Made by a program: the position numbers and the translations under genes. Below are positions 1-8,417 of a stretch of 64,000 nucleotides of DNA, piece by piece. The notes beneath the pieces were generated by a model, which was given only the letters and a program-made list of their open reading frames with translations, was not told the DNA's origin and made no database searches. The stretch spans positions 165,315 through 229,314 of the forward strand of contig NZ_BAAARY010000004.1 in the NCBI RefSeq assembly GCF_039532605.1. Reading direction: 5' to 3'. Origin of the DNA: Pilimelia columellifera (GTDB taxonomy: Bacteria; Actinomycetota; Actinomycetes; Mycobacteriales; Micromonosporaceae). How positions within the stretch are numbered: the first letter of the stretch is position 1; each line of letters starts with the position of its first letter.

Positions 1-1067
1 CGCACTCCCACGAGCCGGACCAGTGGCCCGCCCGGACGGGACTGAGCCGCCGTCACCTCAGCGGTCAGCTCCTGTGCCACCGAGAAGATCTCCCGGCCGA
101 CATCGGTGCCGCGAGGCAGGGTTCGCGACCGGCTCATGGTGGCGAAGTCCGGCGTCCGGATCTTCACCGCCACCGTCCGACCGACCAGCGCCGCCGCCCG
201 CAATCGAACGGCGACCCGGCCCGCCAACGCAAGCAGGGTCCGCCGCGCCTGGGCTCCGGCGAGGTCGCAGTCGTGCTCGAAGGTGGTCTCCGCGCTGATC
301 GACCGTTCCGCCCTCCCAGGCACGACCGCGCGCGGGTCACGACCGTTCGCCAGGTCGGCCAAATGGTTGGCGGCCGCCGCGCCGACACCCTGGCGAAGCA
401 GCCCGGGCGGGGCGTCAGCGACGTCCCCGACGGTGGTCAGGCCGAGGCGACGCAGCCGCTCGGCCGCCTTGCCCCCCACCCCCCACAGCGCCCTCACCGG
501 AAGCGGCCGGAGGAATTCGGCCACCCGACCGACCGGCACGACAAGCATGCCGTCGGGCTTGGCCCGGGCCGAGGCGACCTTCGCCACGAACTTCGTCGGA
601 GCCACCCCCACCGAACACGGCAGGCCGAGCTGTTCGTTGACGCGCCGCCGGAGCGTCACTGCGATGGCCGCGGGGGCCCCGAACAGGCGCCGGGCGCCGG
701 AGACATCGAGGAACGCCTCGTCCAGCGACAGCGGCTCGACCAGCGGCGTCACCGACCGGAAGATCTCCATGAGCGCCTGGGACGCGGCCTGGTAGGCAGG
801 GAAGCTCGGGGGAAGGAACACCGCGCGCGGGCACAGCGCCCGGGCCCGAGCCGTCGGCATGGCGCTCCGGACACCGTAGGCTCGGGCCTCGTAGCTGGCC
901 GAGCTGACCACGCCGCGCGGCCCGACGCCGCCGACGACCACCGGCCGGCCGCGCAGCTCCGGACGGGCCAGCACCTCCACCGAGGCGAAGAAGGCGTCCA
1001 TGTCGACGTGCAGGATGGGGCTGCCGCTGTCCGGGTCAATCCCTCCGTCGCCGCCGATGCCGCCCAT
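1..1067 (-). CDS. dinB: DNA polymerase IV (Y-family), 3' end beyond window
   Basis: Translesion DNA polymerase. The frame is open from the ATG at 1067 to the window edge, about 355 codons, so the C-terminal end and the clamp-binding tail are not seen. The Y-family catalytic blocks are intact: HVDMDAFFASVE near residues 20-31 (metal-binding Asp), SYEARAYGVRSAMP, and SLDEAFLDV near residue 115 (catalytic Asp-Glu). The fingers/thumb HhH region (LWGVGGKAAERLRRLG) and a little-finger domain ending in LVRLVGV follow. This contrasts with the catalytically dead ImuB upstream. It lies 36 bases after the methyltransferase gene but has its own TAGCCT six bases before the ATG, which supports this start and a leaderless transcript. 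Confidence 0.95.
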   Translation of the reverse strand, partial: MGGIGGDGGIDPDSGSPILHVDMDAFFASVEVLARPELRGRPVVVGGVGPRGVVSSASYEARAYGVRSAMPTARARALCPRAVFLPPSFPAYQAASQALMEIFRSVTPLVEPLSLDEAFLDVSGARRLFGAPAAIAVTLRRRVNEQLGLPCSVGVAPTKFVAKVASARAKPDGMLVVPVGRVAEFLRPLPVRALWGVGGKAAERLRRLGLTTVGDVADAPPGLLRQGVGAAAANHLADLANGRDPRAVVPGRAERSISAETTFEHDCDLAGAQARRTLLALAGRVAVRLRAAALVGRTVAVKIRTPDFATMSRSRTLPRGTDVGREIFSVAQELTAEVTAAQSRPGGPLVRLVGV

Positions 1068-1073
1068 GCGGGC

Positions 1074-1079
1074 AGGCTA
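1074..1079 (-). promoter_or_regulatory. -10 element of dinB (leaderless)
   Basis: TAGCCT read on the minus strand, six bases before the dinB ATG. It fits the actinobacterial TANNNT -10 at the distance that puts transcription start on the start codon. No clear -35 is visible. Confidence 0.5.
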
Positions 1080-1103
1080 GCGGCCGGGGGTGACAGAACG
1101 GCG

Positions 1104-1856
1104 TCAGCCCGACGCGCGGGCGAGCAGGTGGAGCTGAGCGGCGATGTCGCGGTACGGCGCACGGTCGCACACGGCAAGCTCAAGCTCGGTCAGCGCCTGC
1201 GGGTCCGCCTCGGCGACGGCCGCCGGCGTCAGATCGACAAAGACCCGGATCCCGTGCGCCTGCTCGACCCGCAGGCCGGCGGCCGACAGCAGGTCGGTCG
1301 CGGTGGTGACGTCGTAACGGCGGGGCGCCGGCGCACGGCCGGGCCCGGAGGGCTCCGCCAGCGCCGCGCGGGCCGGCCCGAGCTGGCCGTTGATCATCCG
1401 GGAAAGCACCGCGGCGGCCCGGTTGGCCACGATGACGCTGGCCGCGCCGCCGGGGCGCAGCGCGGCGACCATACCGGCGACCACCGCGGCCGGATCGTCC
1501 ACCACCTCAAGCACCGCATGGCACAACACGAGATCGACGCTCCCGGCGGCCGCGACGGCGCCGAGATCGTCGGCATCGGCCTGGACGGCGCTCACCCGGT
1601 CGGCGACGCCGGCCTCGGCGGCACGCCGGTTGAGCGCGGCGAGCGCGTCCGGGTTGGCGTCGACGACGCTGACGCGGTGACCGGCCTGGGCCAGCGGAAC
1701 AGCGAAACCGCCGGTGCCCCCGCCGACGTCGACGATCGACAGCTCGCGGCCGGCGGAGCGGGCGAGTTCGGCGCGCAGCGCCGCCCAGACCACAGCGGTG
1801 CGTGGGGTCGCGGCGGTGGGCGCAGTGGCGTCCGGGCCGAGCGGTTGGTGTTCCAC
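1104..1856 (-). CDS. Class I SAM-dependent methyltransferase
   Basis: A 250-residue Rossmann-fold methyltransferase. Motif I is IVDVGGGTGGFAVPLA (residues 41-56), the acidic end of strand beta-2 is VVDANPDAL, motif II/III is VQADADDLG, and motif IV is VDLVLCHAVLEVVDD. The fold resembles the SmtA/CmoM group, but the substrate cannot be told from sequence. It starts with GTG at 1856, six bases after TAGGCT, so it is probably leaderless. It sits between dnaE2 (47 bases upstream) and dinB (36 bases downstream) on the same strand, so it may be partly co-transcribed with the mutagenesis genes. A role in DNA-damage tolerance is only suggested by position. Confidence 0.85.
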   Translation of the reverse strand: MEHQPLGPDATAPTAATPRTAVVWAALRAELARSAGRELSIVDVGGGTGGFAVPLAQAGHRVSVVDANPDALAALNRRAAEAGVADRVSAVQADADDLGAVAAAGSVDLVLCHAVLEVVDDPAAVVAGMVAALRPGGAASVIVANRAAAVLSRMINGQLGPARAALAEPSGPGRAPAPRRYDVTTATDLLSAAGLRVEQAHGIRVFVDLTPAAVAEADPQALTELELAVCDRAPYRDIAAQLHLLARASG

Positions 1857-1862
1857 CGTCGC

Positions 1863-1868
1863 AGCCTA
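1863..1868 (-). promoter_or_regulatory. -10 element of the methyltransferase gene (leaderless)
   Basis: TAGGCT on the minus strand, six bases before the GTG at 1856. It matches the TANNNT pattern seen at many starts in this window. Confidence 0.45.
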
Positions 1869-1903
1869 ACCACCCGGCCCGGCCGTGGGTTGTCGGCCCG
1901 ACG

Positions 1904-4900
1904 TCACCGGAAGTCCCGGGAGGTGACCCTGGCCGGCGGGGTGAGCGCGGTCAACTCGTCAGCCACCAGATTGATCACCGACTCGTGCTTCTCCAGGCGA
2001 CCCCGCACCACCAGGGCGCCACTGGAGCGGGCCACCTGACGGCGCCGGCGCCACAGGCCCGGGGAACAGACCACGTTGAGCATGCCGGTCTCGTCCTCCA
2101 GGTTGAGGAAGGTGATCCCGCCGGCGGTCGCCGGCCGCTGCCGGTGCGTCACCAGCCCGCCCACCCGGACCCGGGCGCCGGAGGGAAGCTCGGCCAGCCG
2201 GGCGACCGGCGTCGCCTCCGACCGGGTCAATTCCTCACGCAGGAAGGCCACCGGATGGGTGTCCGGCGCCATCCCGGTCGCCCACACATCAGCCACCAGC
2301 GCCTCCAGGTCAGACATCCCAGGCAGGGTCGGCGGCTCAGGCGTGCCCAGGGCAAGCCGGCCGACGCGCTCCTGCGCCGCCGACCCGGCCAGCCACAACG
2401 CCTGCCGTCGCGACAACCCGAAGCCGGCGAAGGCGTCCGCGGTCGCCAGCGCTTCCAACGCCGCCGACGAGGCGCCCGTGCGCCGGGACACGTCAGCCAG
2501 GTCCCGGAACGGGCCACGGGCGCGGCGCTCCGCCTCGATCGTCGCGGCCAGCTCCGCCCCCACCGCCCGCACGCTCGACAACCCCAGCCGCACCGCCGGG
2601 CCGGCCAGCCCCCACCGGTGGGGCGGCTCGCCGGGCGTGCTGCCCCACCTGGTCTCGGCGGTCGCCTCCAACGTCGCGTCCGCCCCGCTGAGGTTGATGT
2701 CCGGGCGACGCACCTGGACGCCGTGCCGGCGGGCGTCGTCCGACAACGACTGTGGCGAGTAGAAGCCCATCGGCTGGTTGTTGAGCAACGCCGCGCAGAA
2801 CGCCGCCGGGTGGTGCCGCTTGAGCCAGGCGCTGGCATACACCAGGTACGCGAAACTCATCGCGTGACTCTCCGGGAACCCGTAGCTGGCGAACGCCGAC
2901 AGTTTGAGATAGATGTCGTCGGCGACGGGGCCCGTGATGCCGTTGGCGGCCATGCCCGCGTAGAGCCGCTCCCGTAGCTGGGCCATCCGCTCGGCGGAAC
3001 GTTTCGAGCCCATCGCCCGGCGCAGCTGGTCGGCGGCGACCGCGTCGAAGCCGGCCACGTCCATCGCCAACTGCATCATCTGCTCCTGGAACAGCGGCAC
3101 GCCCAGAGTCTTGCCCAAGGCGTTGCGCATCAACGGATGCGGCACCGTCGCCTCCTCCAGCTCGTTGCGGCGCCGGATGTACGGGTGCACCGAACCGCCC
3201 TGGATCGGGCCGGGGCGGATCAGCGCCACCTCGACCACCAGGTCGTAGAACTCGCGGGGTTTGAGCCGCGGCAGTGTCGCCAGCTGCGCCCGGCTCTCCA
3301 CCTGGAACACCCCGACCGCGTCCGCCCGGCACAACATCTCGTACACCTCGGGGTCGTCCAACGGCATCTCGGCCAGCTCGAGGCGCTGCCCGATGAGGTC
3401 GAACCCGTCGTGCAGAGCGCCGAGCATTCCCAGCCCCAGCAGATCGAACTTGACCAGGCCCACCGCCGCGCAGTCGTCCTTGTCCCACTGCAGGACGCTG
3501 CGGCCGGGCATCCGGGCCCACTCCACCGGACACACCTCGATCACCGGACGGTCGCAGATGACCATGCCGCCGGAGTGGATGCCCAGGTGTCGCGGAAAGG
3601 TCATCAGCTCGTTGGCATACGCCACCACCTGCTCGGGAACGCCCTCGATCTCGCTGGCGTCGATGCTGCGCCAGCGGTCGATCTGCTTGCTCCAGGCGTC
3701 CTGCTGGCCGGTCGAGAAACCGAACGCCCTGGCGATGTCCCGCACCGCCGACTTCGGCCGGTACGAGATGACATTGGCGACCTGGGCGGCATGGCGCCGG
3801 CCGTACCGGCCGTAGACGTGCTGGATCACCTCCTCCCGGCGGCGGGACTCGATGTCGACGTCGATGTCGGGCGGGCCGTCCCGCTCCGGGGACAGGAACC
3901 GCTCGAACAACAGCCCGTACCGCACCGCGTCCACGTTGGTGATCCACAGGGCGTAGCAGACGGCGGAGTTGGCCGCCGAGCCGCGGCCCTGACAGTAGAT
4001 GTCGTTGTCCCGGCAGAACCTCACGATGTCGTGAACGACGAGAAAGTACCCGGCGAAGCCCAACTGCTCGATCGTCGCCAGCTCACGGTCGATCTGCTCG
4101 TACGCCGCCCGCGCCGCCTGCCGTGGCCCGTACCGGACCTGGGCGCCCTCGAACGCCAACTGCCGCAGCCACGACATCTCGGTGTGCCCGTCGGGCACCG
4201 GGTGGTCCGGCAGCTTCGGGGCGACCAGACTCAGGTCGAAGGCCAGCTCAGCGCCCAGCCGGGAGGCGCCGGCCACCGCGCCCGGGTACGCGGCGAACCG
4301 GGCGGCCATCTCCGCCCCGGAACGCAGATGCGCCGTGCCGGCCGCCGGCAGCCAGCCGTCCATCTCGTCCAGGCTGCGCCGGGCCCGGACCGCGGCCACC
4401 GCAGTCGCCAACCGCCGCCGCGCCGGCACGGCATAGTGGACGTTGTTCGTGGCCACCATCGGCAGCCGGCACGCCTGGGCCAGCTCCGCCAGGGCGTCGT
4501 TGCGGTCGCCGTCGGCGGGATCGCCGTGGTCAGTGAGCTCGACGACGACGTTGCCCGTGCCGAACAGCTCGACCAACCGGCGCAGCTCCCGCTCGGCGGG
4601 CTCCGGCCCGCCCCGCGCCAACGCCATCGGCGCCGCGCCCTTACGGCAACCGGTCAGGGCCACCACCTGCCCGTCGAGCTGGCCGGCGAGCTCCGCCAAC
4701 GGCGGGTAGAGCGGGCGACCCTTCTCCCCGCCGGCCAGGTGCGCCAAGGACATCGCCCGGGCCAGCAGCGCGTACCCGGCCGGGCCACGGGCCAACAGCA
4801 ACAGGTGCTCACCTTCCGGGTCGGCCTGACCGTTCTGGGGTCCGGTCAGGCCCAGCGACAGCTCCGCCCCGAAAACGGTGGGCAGGCCGAGGGCGCGGGC

Positions 4901-5251
4901 CGCCTCGGCGAACCGGACCACCCCGTAGAAGCCGTCGTGGTCGGTGAGGGCGAGCGCCGTCAACCCCAGCCGGTCAGCCTCGGCCGCCAGCTCCTCCGGA
5001 TGGCTGGCGCCGTCGAGGAAACTGAAGTTGCTATGACAGTGCAGCTCGGCGTACCGGGCGGCCTCTCCGGCGGCGTCCTTTCCGGCGGGACGACGGTCGC
5101 GGTGGCTGGCGGGCAGGGTGTACGGGGCGCGACGGCGGCTGAAAGCCGGGCCGTCCCCTCCGTCGGTCTCGACAGGCAACAGGTCAGGCGCCGCGGACGA
5201 GAGTCGACGCTCCAGCTCCGACCAGGGCATCGGCGGGTTGCTCCAGCCCAT
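1904..5251 (-). CDS. dnaE2: Error-prone DNA polymerase DnaE2
   Basis: A 1115-residue C-family polymerase, the catalytic engine of the ImuA'-ImuB-DnaE2 mutasome that copies across lesions during the SOS response. The N-terminal PHP domain begins with YAELHCHSNFSFLDGASHP near residues 68-86, followed by LTDHDGFYG. The polymerase active-site aspartates are in PDIDVDIESRRREE near residue 462, preceded by GRGSAANSAVCYAL. Later blocks (FPESHAMSFAYLVYASAWLK, then a helix-hairpin-helix and an OB-fold with VRVGGLVTHRQRP) are complete. Length and order match DnaE2 rather than replicative DnaE1. The ATG has AGGAG upstream and lies 17 bases after the imuB stop, so the two are one operon. Confidence 0.96.
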   Translation of the reverse strand: MGWSNPPMPWSELERRLSSAAPDLLPVETDGGDGPAFSRRRAPYTLPASHRDRRPAGKDAAGEAARYAELHCHSNFSFLDGASHPEELAAEADRLGLTALALTDHDGFYGVVRFAEAARALGLPTVFGAELSLGLTGPQNGQADPEGEHLLLLARGPAGYALLARAMSLAHLAGGEKGRPLYPPLAELAGQLDGQVVALTGCRKGAAPMALARGGPEPAERELRRLVELFGTGNVVVELTDHGDPADGDRNDALAELAQACRLPMVATNNVHYAVPARRRLATAVAAVRARRSLDEMDGWLPAAGTAHLRSGAEMAARFAAYPGAVAGASRLGAELAFDLSLVAPKLPDHPVPDGHTEMSWLRQLAFEGAQVRYGPRQAARAAYEQIDRELATIEQLGFAGYFLVVHDIVRFCRDNDIYCQGRGSAANSAVCYALWITNVDAVRYGLLFERFLSPERDGPPDIDVDIESRRREEVIQHVYGRYGRRHAAQVANVISYRPKSAVRDIARAFGFSTGQQDAWSKQIDRWRSIDASEIEGVPEQVVAYANELMTFPRHLGIHSGGMVICDRPVIEVCPVEWARMPGRSVLQWDKDDCAAVGLVKFDLLGLGMLGALHDGFDLIGQRLELAEMPLDDPEVYEMLCRADAVGVFQVESRAQLATLPRLKPREFYDLVVEVALIRPGPIQGGSVHPYIRRRNELEEATVPHPLMRNALGKTLGVPLFQEQMMQLAMDVAGFDAVAADQLRRAMGSKRSAERMAQLRERLYAGMAANGITGPVADDIYLKLSAFASYGFPESHAMSFAYLVYASAWLKRHHPAAFCAALLNNQPMGFYSPQSLSDDARRHGVQVRRPDINLSGADATLEATAETRWGSTPGEPPHRWGLAGPAVRLGLSSVRAVGAELAATIEAERRARGPFRDLADVSRRTGASSAALEALATADAFAGFGLSRRQALWLAGSAAQERVGRLALGTPEPPTLPGMSDLEALVADVWATGMAPDTHPVAFLREELTRSEATPVARLAELPSGARVRVGGLVTHRQRPATAGGITFLNLEDETGMLNVVCSPGLWRRRRQVARSSGALVVRGRLEKHESVINLVADELTALTPPARVTSRDFR

Positions 5252-5268
5252 CTCAACGACTCCTGCGC

Positions 5269-6831
5269 TCAGTCATACCACGCCTCCACGCTCCACTGGC
5301 CGGCGGACAAGGCCAGCAACGCGGCCCGGCCGTCGGCCAGGGACACCTGGAATCTGGCCTGCCGCAGCGCCTGGCTCGGCGACCACCACTTCTCCTCCAC
5401 CGGCCACGGCCCCGCCCAACCGGTGATCTCCACTGTGGGGCCGGCGGCCAGAGAGCAACGGACGGGAACGCCGCTCAGCCCCAACCGGCCGTCGACGCGC
5501 ACCACCTCGCCGGAGGCGTCCCACACCGCGGCGGGCAGCGGCGACGGCAACACCACCGCAGGCGACGGCGACGGCAACCGGCCTGGCCAGGGGGCCTGGA
5601 TCTGACCTGGGTCGGGCTGACGCCGCTCGCCCCACGGGACGAGTCGGGACTGGTCGACGCTGCGGCGCCCCCCACCGAGAACGGCTGTGACCACACCGTC
5701 GGGGCCGAGCAGGCCCTGGACTCTGGTCAACGCCCGGTGTGCCCGCTGCGTCTCCGCGCCCGGCTCGCCCCACAGGCCGGGCTGCTGCCCCAGGCCTCGC
5801 AGCACCCCGCCGGGCGACAGTCGCAGCCGGACGATCCCGGCGGTAGGCCGCCCCACCGCGCTGCCGGCGCCGGGACGGGCCGCCGGGGACAGCCACCCGT
5901 CCAGCTGCCAGCGGACCCGGTCGGCGATCGCCGCCGCGGTGAGCAGCCCGTCGTGACGCCAGGTCCGGCGGAGGCGCTCGCCGGCTGCGGTGAGCGCCTC
6001 GATCTCCAGTTGGGCGCAGGCCAGCCCGTGCCCGGCGAGCCGGTCGTGGAGCCGCTCGGCCAATGCCCTGGCGGCGAAGGCCGCAGCGTCGACCCGCTCC
6101 AACGGCGCCTCGTATCCGTCGGTGACGTCCAGGTCCGGGGGCGGCTGCCGGATCGCCAACGCCCGGGTGTCGTGGCCGCTGGCGAGCCGGTGCGCCCAGG
6201 CGCCGTCAGCGCCGAAGCGGGAGAGCACATCGGCGGCGGGGAGCGCGGCGAACTGCCCCAGGGTGTGGACGCCGAGCCGGCGCAGCAGGTCGACCAGGGC
6301 GGGCCGACCGAGTGCGGTGACCGTGATGTCGGCCAGGAACCCGGGCGTGCCGGCCTCCGGAATGATCCGTCCGAGCCGGGCGGCCAGTCCGGCGGCGAAC
6401 ACGCCGTCGGCGATGCCAATCTGGGATTCGACCGCGCACTCCTGGGCGACCTGCTCGACGATCCGCTCGGCGGCCGGCTCCTCGCCGCCGTGGTAGCGGG
6501 CCGGCCCCCGGGCCGCCAGCGCGCACGCCCCCGGCCGGATGACCTCGACGCCGGCGGCGATCGCCTCGACCGCCGTCAGCACCGGCTCGAAGGCGCGGGC
6601 GTCCCGCCCCGGATCATGTTCCAGGACGATGCTCTCCGGGCAGCGGTGCTGGGCCTCCCGACGCCGCAGGCCCCGGCGGACGCCTTCGGCCCGGGCGGCC
6701 GGGGAGCAGGCGATCACCCTGTTGGCGCGAAGGACGACCACCGGCAGATGGGCCGGTGTGCCGTCGACGAGCTGGGCGGCGGTGACCGGCCAGTCCGGAC
6801 ACCAGAGCACCAGGGTGCGGACGACGCTCAC
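5269..6831 (-). CDS. imuB: ImuB, catalytically inactive Y-family polymerase-like mutasome hub
   Basis: A 520-residue Y-family homologue. Where true Y polymerases have DMDAFF, this protein has LWCPDWPVTAA, and the second acidic motif is also lost, as known for ImuB. ImuB bridges ImuA', DnaE2 and the beta clamp. The palm-like part and HhH region (LLRRLGVHTLGQFAALP) are recognisable, with a long C-terminal tail that in this family carries partner-binding elements. Its ATG overlaps the imuA' stop by four bases (ATGA), showing translational coupling, and dnaE2 follows 17 bases later. Confidence 0.95.
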   Translation of the reverse strand: MSVVRTLVLWCPDWPVTAAQLVDGTPAHLPVVVLRANRVIACSPAARAEGVRRGLRRREAQHRCPESIVLEHDPGRDARAFEPVLTAVEAIAAGVEVIRPGACALAARGPARYHGGEEPAAERIVEQVAQECAVESQIGIADGVFAAGLAARLGRIIPEAGTPGFLADITVTALGRPALVDLLRRLGVHTLGQFAALPAADVLSRFGADGAWAHRLASGHDTRALAIRQPPPDLDVTDGYEAPLERVDAAAFAARALAERLHDRLAGHGLACAQLEIEALTAAGERLRRTWRHDGLLTAAAIADRVRWQLDGWLSPAARPGAGSAVGRPTAGIVRLRLSPGGVLRGLGQQPGLWGEPGAETQRAHRALTRVQGLLGPDGVVTAVLGGGRRSVDQSRLVPWGERRQPDPGQIQAPWPGRLPSPSPAVVLPSPLPAAVWDASGEVVRVDGRLGLSGVPVRCSLAAGPTVEITGWAGPWPVEEKWWSPSQALRQARFQVSLADGRAALLALSAGQWSVEAWYD

Positions 6832-7571
6832 GGCGCCAGCGTCAGCCGGGGCCGGGCTAGGGCGGCGACCGTGCCAGCGGGGTTCGGCATCCAGATGGTG
6901 ACCTCACGGGGCCGCGCCGCCGCCCCGCGCCCGCGCGCGGTGATCGCCACCTGCCGTCGGCGCAGCCGCCCGCGACCACGCTCCAGCCCCTGCCAGGCGC
7001 TGTGGGCGACCCGCAGGGTGATGTCGGCGCCGTCCCAGGTTCCATACGGGACCAGCACACAACCGCGCTGCCGGGCCCGGGCGGCCAGCCGACGGGTGAC
7101 CGTGGCGGCGGCGTCCGTAGGGGCGGCGGCCACGACCACATCCACCCCGTCGATGAGGGCGGCGACCATGGTCGGCCACTGCGGACCGGGGTGCGGGACC
7201 AACGCCAACCGTTCGAGGGCGATGCCCATCTCCCGGGCCGCCGACGCCCCGAAGGCCGGCAGGCCCACCACCGCGCACCAGGCGCCGGACCGGGACGCCG
7301 CCGCCAGCAGAGCCATCATCAGCGATGATCCACCTGGAGCCGAACCGCCCTGGGCCCGGCCCGGCCGGGACGCGGGCGGCCCTGGGCAGGCGGCGACAGC
7401 GACGGTGCTGCCGCGCCGCAGCCCACGCCCCGGCAACAGCGGACTCAGCTCGGCGACGACCGGAAGCACCGCACGCGCCGACTCCTGCGCCGTGGTGACG
7501 TCCGCGTGCCGCCCGGCGTCACGGACCGCTGCCATCAGCGCCGCCGCTCGGACCGCGTCCAGGCCTGCCAT
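6828..7571 (-). CDS. imuA': ImuA' (RecA-like mutasome accessory protein)
   Basis: A 247-residue protein of the actinobacterial ImuA' type, a diverged RecA-fold relative that works with ImuB and DnaE2 in damage-induced mutagenesis. The centre reads LPGRGLRRGSTVAVA, then a degenerate nucleotide-binding region and GSSLMMALLAAASRSGAWCAVVGLPAFG, typical of this family. The C-terminal part (ARPRLTLAP) is short. The ATG at 7571 has GGAAG about 13 bases upstream. It starts 64 bases after the stop of the HEPN gene, with a tandem 16-base repeat in the gap. Assignment rests on both sequence and the fixed imuA'-imuB-dnaE2 order. Confidence 0.9.
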   Translation of the reverse strand: MAGLDAVRAAALMAAVRDAGRHADVTTAQESARAVLPVVAELSPLLPGRGLRRGSTVAVAACPGPPASRPGRAQGGSAPGGSSLMMALLAAASRSGAWCAVVGLPAFGASAAREMGIALERLALVPHPGPQWPTMVAALIDGVDVVVAAAPTDAAATVTRRLAARARQRGCVLVPYGTWDGADITLRVAHSAWQGLERGRGRLRRRQVAITARGRGAAARPREVTIWMPNPAGTVAALARPRLTLAP

Positions 7572-7601
7572 TGCTCATCTACTTCCGTTTGTTACTTCAG
7601 T

Positions 7602-7633
7602 TTGTGCCAAGCGCGACTTGTGCCAAGCGCGAC
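7602..7633. repeat. Perfect tandem 16-base repeat upstream of imuA'
   Basis: TTGTGCCAAGCGCGAC occurs twice back to back (7602-7617 and 7618-7633) between the HEPN stop codon and the imuA' start. No stop or coding frame explains it. It could be a regulatory site or a slippage duplication. Confidence 0.8.
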
Positions 7634-7637
7634 GCGG

Positions 7638-8084
7638 TCAGGCGGCGACACGGTCCGGTGGCGCGGGCCTGCGGGACAACCCGAGCGTCATCTCGACCAC
7701 CGCGACGAACTGCTCGGTGGCCCGGAGCAGGTCATCGGCCTCGCGGGCGGTGACCACCCGGGGAATTCCGGCCTCCGCCGCGCTGCGTTTGGCCGCCCCG
7801 GCGGCGAAGTAGGCGGCCCACTCCCCCAGCTCCGGGGCGACCAGGATCAGCAGGGCCCAGACGCTGGTGACCCGGTTACGGCTGCGGGGCGACGGCTGGG
7901 CCCGGGTGGCCAGCACCGCCGTCGCCGCTCGCAGCGCGGCCAGGTGGGCGGTGGCGTAACGGAGCCCCTCGGAACGGGTCCGCGCCGCCTCGGCCAGCCC
8001 GTTACGGGCGATGGCCAACAGCTCGGCAGGAGCGCGGTGCGGCAGCATGTGCGCCGCGACGCTCGGCGTCGTACTGATCGACAT
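7638..8084 (-). CDS. HEPN-domain protein of the SAV_6107 type
   Basis: A 148-residue all-helical protein that matches, from memory, the actinobacterial SAV_6107-like HEPN family. Recognisable segments are LLAIARNGLAEAARTRSEGLRYATAHLAALRAA and SVWALLILVAPELGEWAAYFAAGA. The RX4-6H RNase motif of catalytic HEPN toxins is not visible, so a binding or structural role is more likely. It starts at ATG 8084 with GAGGAG eight bases upstream. It is the first gene after a perfect LexA box about 330 bases upstream and is followed by imuA'-imuB-dnaE2, so it is probably induced with the mutasome. The function is unknown; involvement in SOS mutagenesis is inference from operon position. Confidence 0.8.
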   Translation of the reverse strand: MSISTTPSVAAHMLPHRAPAELLAIARNGLAEAARTRSEGLRYATAHLAALRAATAVLATRAQPSPRSRNRVTSVWALLILVAPELGEWAAYFAAGAAKRSAAEAGIPRVVTAREADDLLRATEQFVAVVEMTLGLSRRPAPPDRVAA

Positions 8085-8417
8085 CGTCTTCTCCTCACAC
8101 GGTCCGACGTCCCGCCCCGGACAGGGCCGAACGGATCAGGCAAAACCGCCTGCGGACGCTGCGGAGGAAGACGCAGCGGTGTAGCCGGGCAGGCGTGGCG
8201 CTTCCCCTCGCCATGCCCACCCGGCCGGAGGGCCGTCGCCCGCTGCCCGGGGGTCGTGGGCAGCGGGCGACGCCCGCCGAACGGAGCCGGCCCGCGAAAG
8301 CCGACGCCCGAGAAGAACGCCGTCCGCGAAACGGCGTCCGAGGAGGTGGAGACGCTCAGAACGCCCACGCTCGCGACGCGTGGGGACCAAGCGCTCCGCC
8401 TGCCCCTATCAGGTTAT
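8085..8417 (-). other. Long structured leader between LexA box and HEPN gene
   Basis: About 330 bases without a convincing gene. It holds a 15-bp hairpin (8234-8272), a second hairpin (ACGCCGT 8317-8323 with ACGGCGT 8331-8337) and a possible 39-codon ORF (ATG at 8214, stop 8095-8097). That ORF encodes an Arg-rich peptide starting MARGSATPARLHRC and ends ten bases before the HEPN ATG, over its ribosome-binding site. Whether the ORF is translated is unknown. Confidence 0.45.
8234..8272 (-). promoter_or_regulatory. Strong hairpin in the SOS operon leader (attenuator or terminator candidate)
   Basis: A 15-bp perfect stem (8234-8248 with 8258-8272), nearly all G-C, enclosing a nine-base loop. No U-tract follows on the minus strand. 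It lies inside the predicted LexA-controlled transcript, about 150 bases before the HEPN gene. Confidence 0.6.

Noticed and set aside
273..2039. Long plus-strand open frame opposite dinB and the methyltransferase
   Set aside because: It mirrors the GC-rich codon pattern of the minus-strand genes, has Arg/Gly-rich low-complexity sequence and no motif.
3137..5605. 822-codon plus-strand open frame opposite dnaE2
   Set aside because: It is the antisense shadow of a well-conserved polymerase, with no recognisable domain.
7572..7640. PafBC-type (RecA-independent damage) promoter before imuA'
   Set aside because: I looked for TTGTC-like and TANNNT spacing and found no convincing match; only the tandem repeat is evident.
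8136..8390. 84-codon minus-strand ORF between LexA box and HEPN gene
   Set aside because: It has Arg/Ala/Pro-rich composition, no ribosome-binding site and overlaps the hairpins; treated as leader RNA.
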